Shown here: positions 1 through 5,026 of the stretch, one piece after another
Layout: the number at the start of each line of letters is the position of its first letter
Position numbering within the stretch: position 1 is the first letter of the stretch
NCBI GenBank assembly: GCA_027346205.1
Contig: DAIESR010000372.1
Location: 1 to 5,026, forward strand
Direction of reading: 5' to 3'
Length of the DNA: 5,026 nt
DNA from: Beijerinckiaceae bacterium
Lineage (GTDB): Bacteria > Pseudomonadota > Alphaproteobacteria > Rhizobiales > Beijerinckiaceae
Notes under the pieces: model-generated
The model's database searches: none
The model's input: only the letters and a program-made list of their open reading frames with translations
What the model was told of the DNA's origin: nothing
Program-made: the position numbers and the translations under genes

Positions 1-202
1 TTTCTTTTACAGCCTTGAAAATAGCGAGCCGCCGCATATTCATATCGAATGTGACAATTGGACAGCCAAGTACTGACTGGATCCTGTAGCATTGGTTCGT
101 TCGCAGGGTTTCCGGCCGAGCGACCTCACGCGATTGCGTGCTTTGGTGATCGAGCATCGAGCAGAGTTTATGGAGGCTTGGCATGCCTATTTTGGCCGTT
201 GA
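1..202 (+). pseudogene. DUF4160 family protein, 5' partial, interrupted by an in-frame TGA
   Basis: Reading codons from position 2 gives FFYS, then SEPPHIHIECDNWTAKY, a TGA stop at 74-76, then LDPVALVRSQGF, further helical sequence, and EAWHAYFGR ending at TGA 200-202. This matches the DUF4160 pattern of an aromatic FFYS strand, a PPHVHV motif, an AK(F/Y)WLxPV motif, a GF turn, and a C-terminal EAWxxYFG helix. The stop stands exactly where the conserved Trp of AKYWLDPV belongs, so one G-to-A change (TGG to TGA) explains it. The frame is otherwise open on both sides, with no indel. About 10-15 N-terminal residues lie outside the window. The last 20 bases overlap the DUF2442 start, the usual DUF4160-DUF2442 arrangement. 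Such pairs have been suggested to be toxin-antitoxin-like, but their function is not established. The break looks recent because the downstream part is still well conserved; a sequencing error is the main alternative. Confidence 0.85.
172..176 (+). promoter_or_regulatory. Ribosome binding site of the DUF2442 gene
   Basis: GGAGG lies 6 bases before the ATG at 183, which is near-ideal Shine-Dalgarno spacing and fixes the start of the DUF2442 gene. The site lies inside the end of the DUF4160 frame. The downstream gene can therefore be translated independently even though DUF4160 translation would stop at 74-76. Confidence 0.7.
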
Positions 203-428
203 ACAACACCCGGTCGCAATCGATGTTCGTTTCGATGACGCCGCAATACATGTCGTATTGGCAGACGGGCGCGAGATATCGGCGCCATTGGAATGGTTTC
301 CGCGCCTCCGCGATGCATTGCCGGACCAAAGGCGACATTGGCGTTTGATCGGTCGAGGTGAGGGAATTCATTGGCCGGATGTGGATGAGGATATATCGAT
401 CAGTGGCCTGCTCGGACACCCGAGCTGA
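183..428 (+). CDS. DUF2442 domain-containing protein
   Basis: This 81-residue protein is essentially one DUF2442 domain. The N-terminal half reads as beta strands (residues 11-33) with the family's LADGR turn at 26-30, followed by PLEWFPRL at 35-42. Next come WRLIG at 53-57 and the signature GEGIHWPDVDEDIS at 59-72, then SGLLGHPS at the C-terminus. The length is normal for the family and no key motif is missing. The start at 183 is supported by GGAGG six bases upstream and by the 20-base overlap with the DUF4160 frame. The family's biochemical role is not established. Its frequent pairing with DUF4160 has led to toxin-antitoxin-like proposals, with DUF2442 as the presumed antitoxin or partner. 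Here the upstream partner is interrupted, so this gene may be an orphan. It is convergent with gmk, with 48 bases between their stop codons and no strong terminator hairpin in that gap. Confidence 0.9.
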   Translation: MPILAVEQHPVAIDVRFDDAAIHVVLADGREISAPLEWFPRLRDALPDQRRHWRLIGRGEGIHWPDVDEDISISGLLGHPS

Positions 429-476
429 ACGATTCAAAAACATCCGCTCTTGCAACGTCGGGAGACGCCACTCGCC

Positions 477-1175
477 TCACTCCTCGCCCAAAAGCTGCTC
501 GACGAAAGCGCCAATGCCCTCCTTTTGCCGCGCCGCTCTATGCCGCTCCGCCGTCACGATCGCCAGCAGCTCTTCGAACGTCCTCTGCAGATCGTCATTG
601 ACGAGCACATAATCGTAAAGCGTCCAACGGCGGATTTCATTGCGCGCATTGGTAAGCCGCTTTTCGATCGTCTCGCGGCTGTCTTCGGCGCGCCGCTCAA
701 GCCGTGCCTTGAGCTCCTTGAGCGATGGCGGCAGGATGAAGATCGTCACCACATTGTCGTCGACCTTCGCCTTCACCTGCTGCGTGCCTTGGTAATCGAT
801 GTCGAAGAGCACATCGCGGCCTTGCGCCAGCGCCAGTTCCGCCGGCTCGCGTGGCGTGCCGTAGAAATTGCCATGCACCTCCGCCCATTCGAGCAACTCG
901 CCGCCATCACGTAGCACCTCGAATTGCTTCCGGGTGATGAAAGAATAATGGATGCCGTCGACTTCGCTCGACCGGCGCGTCCGCGTCGTCACTGAGATCG
1001 ACAAAGTGAGATCGAGCGCCTTGGTCTGTAGGAGCATGCGGGTCAAGGTCGTCTTGCCGGCCCCCGATGGCGAGGACAGGATCAGCATGAGGCCACGCCG
1101 TCGAAACGGCACGTCACCTGGCTGCGGGCGCTCGGTAGATTCTATGGCGCGATCCTGCGCTTGCATCGGCATCAC
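477..1175 (-). CDS. gmk: Guanylate kinase
   Basis: Guanylate kinase is a cytoplasmic enzyme that transfers phosphate from ATP to GMP or dGMP, giving GDP or dGDP for RNA, DNA and (p)ppGpp synthesis. The 232-residue protein has a P-loop SSPSGAGKTTL at residues 34-44 with Lys41. The GMP-binding segment SVTTRTRR (61-68) leads into EVDGIHYSF (71-79). EWAEVHGNFYGTP lies at 96-108, DIDYQGTQQVK at 125-135, and the lid/C-terminal pattern ILPPS...RLERRAEDS at 147-166. The fold is complete. The N-terminal tail of about 27 residues before GLMLIL is somewhat long for the family. The assigned start is GTG at 1175, overlapping the yicC stop as GTGA; ATG codons at 1172 and 1166 are equally plausible. No good Shine-Dalgarno precedes any of them, which suggests translational coupling to yicC. 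It is the last gene of the minus-strand run. Confidence 0.97.
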   Translation of the reverse strand: MMPMQAQDRAIESTERPQPGDVPFRRRGLMLILSSPSGAGKTTLTRMLLQTKALDLTLSISVTTRTRRSSEVDGIHYSFITRKQFEVLRDGGELLEWAEVHGNFYGTPREPAELALAQGRDVLFDIDYQGTQQVKAKVDDNVVTIFILPPSLKELKARLERRAEDSRETIEKRLTNARNEIRRWTLYDYVLVNDDLQRTFEELLAIVTAERHRAARQKEGIGAFVEQLLGEE

Positions 1176-2056
1176 TCGATATTCTGGACCTGCTCGCGAA
1201 ACTGTTCGATCTCGACACGCAATTCGAGCCCGATCGCCGTCAAGCTCGCATCATTCGATTTCGCGCAGAGCGTATTGGCCTCACGGCCGAGTTCCTGCGC
1301 TAGAAAATCGAGCCGTCGTCCGATTGGGCCACTCTTTTCCAACAGTTCCGCGATGGCGCCGATATGGGTAGCGAGCCGATCGAGCTCCTCGCTTCTACCG
1401 GCCTTAGCCGCCAGTAGCAGCGCTTCCTGGTAAAGCCGGTTCTCGTCGAGATGGCGGTGGCCGGCGAGGAGCGTCAAGGTCTCGGCGAGCTTAGCTTTGA
1501 TCGCTTCGGGCTTACGGGCCGGGCATTCGTCCGCCGCGCGTTGCAAGACGGCGAGCTTTTCAATTCGGGCCGAGAGAACCTGCCCGAGCACCCGGCCCTC
1601 GCTCCCGCGCATGGCGACCAGAGCCGCGAGCGCCTCTTCGAGACCGGCCAGCGCGGCCTCCTGGGCCTGCGCCAATTCGGCCTCGTCTTCATTGCGATCG
1701 CGGATCTCGACGACGCCGCGCACGCTCAGAAGACCGTCGAGCGAAGCCGGTCTCAAGCCGTTGGATAGCGGCACGCCCGCCAGCGCGTCCGCGAGAAGAC
1801 ACAGCAAATCCTGGTTGACGCGGACCTCGGGGACGGCTGTCTCCCGCTGCACGGACAAGGTCGCATAGCATGTGCCGCGGGAAAGCGCCTGGGCAAGCCT
1901 GGCGCGCGCCTCCGCTTCGATCGCATCGAAGCCGGGAGGCAGACGCAGGCGCAGATCGAGTCCCTTCGCATTGACGGATTTGATTTCCCAGGCCCAGCGA
2001 TAACCCGCCGAAGCGCCGGCGACGCGGGCAAAGCCGGTCATGCTGGCAAGTGTCAT
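1172..2056 (-). CDS. yicC: YicC family endoribonuclease
   Basis: The 294-residue protein begins MTLASMTGFAR, the typical YicC N-terminus (MTGFAR at 6-11), followed by WEIKSVNAKGLDLRLRLP at 23-40. The YicC N-terminal domain covers roughly residues 3-155 and includes RGVVEIRD at 113-120. A helical middle section follows, then the DUF1732 C-terminal domain, with EELDRLATHI at 223-232, GRRLDFLAQELGREANTLC at 246-264 and the ending GLELRVEIEQFREQVQNIE at 276-294. The length matches the family. The E. coli homologue is reported to act as an endoribonuclease connected with small-RNA turnover; applying that here is inference. The ATG at 2056 is preceded by AAGG about five bases away, a modest ribosome binding site. 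The gene starts 63 bases after mltG and its TGA overlaps the gmk start, so it is probably cotranscribed with gmk. Confidence 0.96.
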   Translation of the reverse strand: MTLASMTGFARVAGASAGYRWAWEIKSVNAKGLDLRLRLPPGFDAIEAEARARLAQALSRGTCYATLSVQRETAVPEVRVNQDLLCLLADALAGVPLSNGLRPASLDGLLSVRGVVEIRDRNEDEAELAQAQEAALAGLEEALAALVAMRGSEGRVLGQVLSARIEKLAVLQRAADECPARKPEAIKAKLAETLTLLAGHRHLDENRLYQEALLLAAKAGRSEELDRLATHIGAIAELLEKSGPIGRRLDFLAQELGREANTLCAKSNDASLTAIGLELRVEIEQFREQVQNIE

Positions 2057-2119
2057 CCGAGCCTTGTGCGTAATGCGTCCAGAATCTTGGCGCGTCGGTA
2101 GGAAGAAACGAAGCTGAGC

Positions 2120-3934
2120 TTACCGCGGCGGCGCCGAGCTGGGAACCATCTTCGGGTAATTGAGATCATAGGTCTTGTCGCGGAGAGGGTCGAAAGGCGT
2201 GCCCTCGGAGGCGTCAAACACGGCAGGATGAATTCCTTGTCCGTCGTATTGTTGCCGACTGCTTGTGGTGGCCCTGGCAGGCGGAACCGTTGAGGTACCT
2301 CCTCTTTCGGCAAGGGCGCTAGCGACGGCCCTTTCCTCAGCCTGAGCTTGCGCGACCGAGACCGCGCGCGCTCCGGCGTCTGACGGCGCGGCAGCATCGC
2401 CGCTCGCATCGACCGGACCATCAAGTAGCGCGGCGGACGCATGTGGGTCCGGAACGCCGCTCACGCTCAGGCCAAGCTTGTCGATGCCAGGCTCCTTGAC
2501 CAGGGCCGAAACCGACGTCATCGCAAGATTGCGGTGCGCTGCGCGCGCCCCTGGCGCCGGCGCGGCGGTGGCCAGCCTGCTTGGCAATGCTGGCGCGACT
2601 CTGGCAAAAGTCGCAATGGCAGAAGCGATACCGAGCGATGGTCCCGGCATTCCACCGCCCAAAAAGGCGGCCGAACCAGGCAACGCCCCGTAGACTGACG
2701 TGCCCTCGAGCGCGCCATGTTGCGCGGGCTTGCCGATCGGAGGCGGCGGCGCGACCTTATCGACCTCCATCCCCGACTTCTCCTTCTCTTGTGCCGCCTT
2801 CTCGATCTGGCGCCAGCGATGCACATTGCGCACATGCTGCTCCAACGTCTGCGAGAAGACGTGGCCCCCTGTTCCATCCGCGACGAAATAGAGATCTTCC
2901 GTCCGCGACGGATTGGCGACAGCTTCCAGCGCCGCCCGTCCCGGGTTGGCGATCGGCCCTGGTGGCAGGCCCGGAATCACATAGGTGTTGTAGGGCGTCG
3001 GTTTTTCGACTTCGGAATGCAGGATCGGCCGCCCCAAAGTTCCTTTGCCGCCGACGAGGCCATAGACGATCGTCGGATCGGATTGCAATTTCATGCGCTT
3101 GCGCAGCCTGTTGAGGAAGACGGCGGCGACACGCGGACGTTCATCCGCCTTGCCTGTCTCCTTCTCGACGATTGAGGCGAGCGTCACGAGTTCATAGGGC
3201 GAATGCAATATGAGGCCGCTGTCGCGATTGGCCCAGATCTGTGCAACCAGCTTCTTCTCGTCCTCCTCCATCCGCTTGATCAGCGCAGCGCGCGCCATGC
3301 CGCGCGTGACCTTATAGGTCTCGGGTAGGAGGCTGCCCTCCTTCGGGATCTCGCGAATGTCGCCCATGAGGAGATTATTGCCGCGCAGACGCTCGACGAT
3401 CTGCTCGCTCGTCAGTCCCTCGGGAATGGTGACCGAATGCAAAACCTGACGGCCGCTGACGAGAAGTTCAATCACATTACGCATGCTGGCGCTGCGTTTG
3501 AAGAGATATTCGCCGGCCTTGATCTTAGAGCGCTTGCCCTCGAACATCACAGCGAGGTTGAAGAGCAGCTCATTGTCGATCACGCCTTCCGAATTGAGGG
3601 TCGCGACGACGTCGGGGAAATCGGTTCCCGGTGCGATATAGAGGACTTTGTCTGCGGCGAGCGGACCCGGCTCGCGGATACGCTGGGCACCCCAGAGGAC
3701 GCCGAACAGACCAGCGCCGGCAATGATCAGCAGGAAGGACAAAAAGCCAGAAACGGCCGAGAGGCCCGGCCGACGTCGATGCAGCACCGGTGGCGGCGGT
3801 GGCCGCTCCGGCTGCAACGCCTCGTTCGGACTTTGCGGCGTCACCCTATGGCCAAAAAAGCGCGCCGGCGGCCCGCCTTCGCCCGAAGGTTCAGGCGCCG
3901 GGCTATTGCCATCGTCCGGAGCCTTGCTCCCCAT
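2120..3934 (-). CDS. mltG: Endolytic murein transglycosylase MltG
   Basis: MltG is an inner-membrane lytic transglycosylase that cleaves nascent peptidoglycan strands and is thought to set glycan length. The 604-residue protein starts with a proline-rich cytoplasmic tail (1-58, including PERPPPPP). One membrane helix follows at about 60-82, then a LysM-like region (about 95-165) and the YceG catalytic domain (about 165-380). The motif LASIVEKETG (252-261) carries the expected catalytic glutamate, most likely Glu257 (codon 3164-3166). It is followed by RVAAVFLNRL, LQSDPTIVYGL, TPYNTYVIPGLPPGPIANPG and LYFVADGTGGHVF. Residues from about 385 to 604 form an extra Ala/Pro/Gly-rich tail absent from the roughly 340-residue E. 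coli protein, ending in a more ordered FDPLRDKTYDLNYPKMVP segment. The ATG at 3934 has only a weak ribosome binding site. The position after fabF and before yicC-gmk fits alphaproteobacterial gene order. Confidence 0.96.
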   Translation of the reverse strand: MGSKAPDDGNSPAPEPSGEGGPPARFFGHRVTPQSPNEALQPERPPPPPVLHRRRPGLSAVSGFLSFLLIIAGAGLFGVLWGAQRIREPGPLAADKVLYIAPGTDFPDVVATLNSEGVIDNELLFNLAVMFEGKRSKIKAGEYLFKRSASMRNVIELLVSGRQVLHSVTIPEGLTSEQIVERLRGNNLLMGDIREIPKEGSLLPETYKVTRGMARAALIKRMEEDEKKLVAQIWANRDSGLILHSPYELVTLASIVEKETGKADERPRVAAVFLNRLRKRMKLQSDPTIVYGLVGGKGTLGRPILHSEVEKPTPYNTYVIPGLPPGPIANPGRAALEAVANPSRTEDLYFVADGTGGHVFSQTLEQHVRNVHRWRQIEKAAQEKEKSGMEVDKVAPPPPIGKPAQHGALEGTSVYGALPGSAAFLGGGMPGPSLGIASAIATFARVAPALPSRLATAAPAPGARAAHRNLAMTSVSALVKEPGIDKLGLSVSGVPDPHASAALLDGPVDASGDAAAPSDAGARAVSVAQAQAEERAVASALAERGGTSTVPPARATTSSRQQYDGQGIHPAVFDASEGTPFDPLRDKTYDLNYPKMVPSSAPPR

Positions 3935-3957
3935 GAACTCACACCCATTCGCTAGAA

Positions 3958-3998
3958 CGGCTTCGGTTTGATGACGACGTCAAACCATTGCGAAGCCG
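3958..3998. repeat. Nested inverted repeat in the mltG leader
   Basis: Outer arms CGGCTTCG (3958-3965) and CGAAGCCG (3991-3998) enclose inner arms GTTTGA (3966-3971) and TCAAAC (3980-3985). The inner loop is 8 bases, and a 5-base CATTG bulge lies on one side. In minus-strand RNA this would be a stem of about 14 pairs with a bulge, ending 23 bases before the mltG ATG. It could be a leader structure of mltG or another dispersed palindromic element. There is no U-tract after it. Confidence 0.6.
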
Positions 3999-4010
3999 CT
4001 CTCATTCCCG

Positions 4011-4047
4011 AGACATCGGAAAAGTTGACCCAACTTTTCCGATGTCT
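4011..4047. repeat. Perfect 17-bp palindrome with a 3-base loop
   Basis: AGACATCGGAAAAGTTG (4011-4027), loop ACC (4028-4030), then CAACTTTTCCGATGTCT (4031-4047). Every base of the arms pairs. The neighbouring TCTAGA and the CGGAAAAGTTG core resemble dispersed palindromic elements of Hyphomicrobiales genomes as I remember them. The lack of a following T-run on either strand argues against a simple terminator. In a fabF-mltG transcript it would form a very stable hairpin that could affect RNA processing or stability. Confidence 0.85.
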
Positions 4048-4096
4048 AGACCGGTGAACGCTCTGATGGAATCAGCGCTGCCGCTCTCACCTTTTG

Positions 4097-4147
4097 TTTC
4101 CGCATCAGGCCCGCAACCGGTCCCCACCTGCGGGTCTGATGCGGAAA
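4097..4147. repeat. 19-bp inverted repeat with one G-T mismatch and a 13-base loop
   Basis: TTTCCGCATCAGGCCCGCA (4097-4115) pairs with TGCGGGTCTGATGCGGAAA (4129-4147) around the loop ACCGGTCCCCACC. The only imperfection is G against T, which is a wobble pair in plus-strand RNA and an A-C mismatch in minus-strand RNA. The loop read on the minus strand, GGTGGGGACCGGT, resembles the GTGGGAACCGGT core of common Hyphomicrobiales palindromic repeats (from memory). It is most likely a member of a dispersed, non-coding repeat family. Confidence 0.85.
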
Positions 4148-4297
4148 ACTCGCGCGCATATTTCTACACGAAATAACCAGATGGCCAAATCCGGATTGCA
4201 CAAGCACACCCAGCCCCCGAACGCCATGCTTCAACTTCGCCGTAAGCGCTGCGCTATCGATCCACTGAAACATGTCCGACGGCTGGTCACAGTGCCG

Positions 4298-4331
4298 GAG
4301 CTTAAGTTTCTACGAGAGCTTAAGTTTCTAC
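4298..4331. repeat. 18-bp tandem duplication just downstream of fabF
   Basis: GAGCTTAAGTTTCTAC occurs at 4298-4313 and again at 4316-4331, separated by GA, giving an 18-base period. The two copies are identical and each contains the palindrome CTTAAG. They lie 12-45 bases beyond the fabF stop in the direction of transcription. This may be a small slippage duplication or a pair of binding sites for an unknown protein; nothing in the sequence decides between them. The TTTCTAC part also occurs once more at 4161-4167. Confidence 0.8.
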
Positions 4332-4343
4332 CATGGAATCACA

Positions 4344-5026
4344 CTATTGCGGTCGCCGGAAAACAAGGCAGGCATTGGTGCCACCAAAACCAAAGGAATT
4401 CGACAAAACGAATTCCACCGCGCGTTTGCGCGCATTATGCGGCACGAGGTCTATCGATGTCGCGACGGAAGGCTGATCGAGATTGAGCGTCGGCGGCACG
4501 ATCTGATCGCGAATCGCGAGAACGGAAAAGATCTCCTCGACCGCGCCGGCAGCGCCTAGAAGATGACCGACGGCGGATTTCGTCGACGACATGGAAAGCG
4601 AATTGGAGCCGGGTCCATCGCCAAAGAGACGATGCACCGCACCGAGTTCGATTTCGTCGCCGAGCGGCGTCGAGGTGCCATGCGCATTGATATAATCGAG
4701 ATCATGCGGCGTGATGCCGGCACGTTTCAACGCCGATTGCATGGCGCGATAGGCGCCGTCTCCCGAACTCTCGGGCGCGGTGATGTGATAGGCATCGCCG
4801 GACATGCCATAGCCCACGATCTCAGCGTAGATCTTGGCGCCGCGCGCCTGGGCGTGCTCCAAGGATTCCAGCACGACGCAGCCGGCGCCATCGCCCATCA
4901 CGAAACCGTCACGGTCCTTGTCATAAGGGCGCGACGCCTGTTTCGGACGATCGTTGAAACTTGTCGATAGAGCGCGACAGGCGGCAAAGCCCGCGATGCC
5001 GATGCGATTGATCGCCGATTCCGCGC
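4344..5026 (-). CDS. fabF: Beta-ketoacyl-ACP synthase II, C-terminal half (partial)
   Basis: FabF condenses malonyl-ACP with acyl-ACP in the elongation steps of type II fatty acid synthesis and is important for unsaturated chain elongation. The frame is open from the right edge: reading leftwards it gives [20 protein letters not shown], then [17 protein letters not shown] and on to the TAG at 4344-4346, about 227 of roughly 420 residues. Visible active-site elements are the His of [12 protein letters not shown] (codon 4680-4682), the Lys of STKSAVGH (4578-4580) and the second His of GHLLGAAG (4563-4565). The [10 protein letters not shown] gating loop near the C-terminus is also present. The catalytic Cys and the start lie outside the window. 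The GTG at 4901 is an internal Val (FVMGDGAG), not a start. The specific KAS II assignment, over KAS I, rests on the [14 protein letters not shown] and [10 protein letters not shown] segments and the mltG neighbour; acpP is expected upstream. Confidence 0.95.
   Translation of the reverse strand, partial: AESAINRIGIAGFAACRALSTSFNDRPKQASRPYDKDRDGFVMGDGAGCVVLESLEHAQARGAKIYAEIVGYGMSGDAYHITAPESSGDGAYRAMQSALKRAGITPHDLDYINAHGTSTPLGDEIELGAVHRLFGDGPGSNSLSMSSTKSAVGHLLGAAGAVEEIFSVLAIRDQIVPPTLNLDQPSVATSIDLVPHNARKRAVEFVLSNSFGFGGTNACLVFRRPQ

Larger units (their letters stand above)
3935..4343. other. 409-base intergenic region between fabF and mltG, rich in repeats
   Basis: I see no convincing gene here. 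The left half (3958-4147) is mostly inverted repeats, described separately; the right half (4148-4343) contains an 18-bp tandem duplication near the fabF stop and otherwise featureless sequence. A smaller imperfect inverted repeat, CTGAT at 4063-4067 against ATCAG at 4071-4075, lies between the two large palindromes. On the minus strand it reads GCTGATTCCATCAGAGC, a style common in Hyphomicrobiales intergenic repeats as I remember them. None of the hairpins is followed by a T-run on the minus strand, so a classical Rho-independent terminator for fabF is not evident. No clear -35/-10 promoter for mltG could be assigned. Confidence 0.75.

Noticed and set aside
429..476. Possible bidirectional terminator between the DUF2442 and gmk stops
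   Set aside because: Only a 4-bp stem (CGTC-GGGA-GACG) is visible, with no adjacent T-run in the right position.
450..914. Plus-strand 154-codon ORF opposite gmk
   Set aside because: It is antisense to a complete gmk with all its motifs. Long antisense frames are expected in GC-rich coding DNA.
2053..2442. Minus-strand 129-codon ORF overlapping the mltG tail and ending at the yicC start
   Set aside because: The sequence is Arg-rich out-of-frame translation of the low-complexity mltG tail. The mltG frame stays intact to its TAA and ends in a recognisable motif.
3437..3955. Plus-strand 172-codon ORF opposite the start of mltG
   Set aside because: It is the antisense shadow of the mltG N-terminal half, with no recognisable domain or ribosome binding site.
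4046..4273. Minus-strand 75-codon ORF in the fabF-mltG gap, starting MFQWIDSAAL
   Set aside because: Its C-terminal half is encoded by the 19-bp inverted repeat and the next spacer, it has no good ribosome binding site, and it matches no family I recognise.
4395..4416. Inverted repeat GGAATTCG / CGAATTCC with a 6-base loop
   Set aside because: It lies inside fabF over the conserved codons for EFVLSNS, so it is explained by coding constraint.
4094..4486. Plus-strand 130-codon ORF crossing the gap into fabF
   Set aside because: It starts inside an inverted repeat, translates the tandem duplication as LKFLRELKFL, and continues antisense through the well-supported fabF.
4899..4901. GTG as a start codon for a short fabF
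   Set aside because: The frame stays open to the window edge and the upstream residues match the conserved FabF sequence, so this GTG is an internal valine.

Overview
The window is a GC-rich stretch of an alphaproteobacterial chromosome. It most likely comes from the Hyphomicrobiales (Rhizobiales), possibly a Beijerinckiaceae-like lineage. The basis is the minus-strand gene order fabF - mltG - yicC - gmk, the Rhizobiales-style sequences of the four proteins, and intergenic palindromes resembling the dispersed palindromic elements common in that order. The order-level assignment is fairly secure; the family is a guess.

Layout, left to right. (1) Positions 1-428, plus strand: a DUF4160-DUF2442 pair. 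The DUF4160 gene enters from outside the window and is broken by one in-frame TGA where the family has a conserved Trp. The DUF2442 gene overlaps its last 20 bases, has a good ribosome binding site and is intact. (2) Positions 429-476: a short gap between convergent genes. (3) Positions 477-3934, minus strand: gmk, yicC and mltG, read from right to left as mltG, yicC, gmk. yicC and gmk overlap by 4 bases; mltG and yicC are 63 bases apart. (4) Positions 3935-4343: a 409-base gap with no convincing gene. It holds three clear inverted repeats (8+6, 17 and 19 bp arms), a weaker one, a 10-bp direct repeat around the middle palindrome, and an 18-bp tandem duplication just after the fabF stop. (5) Positions 4344-5026, minus strand: the C-terminal half of fabF, running off the right edge.

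The minus-strand genes are housekeeping genes for cell-envelope growth and nucleotide supply: FabF elongates fatty acids, MltG cuts nascent peptidoglycan and limits glycan length, YicC is an RNA-associated endoribonuclease family, and Gmk makes GDP/dGDP. The co-orientation suggests a shared transcription unit, but the repeat-filled gap leaves open whether mltG is read from fabF or has its own promoter. No wholly new system is evident. The most notable points are the single-codon break in DUF4160, the palindrome cluster, and the long low-complexity C-terminal extension of MltG.
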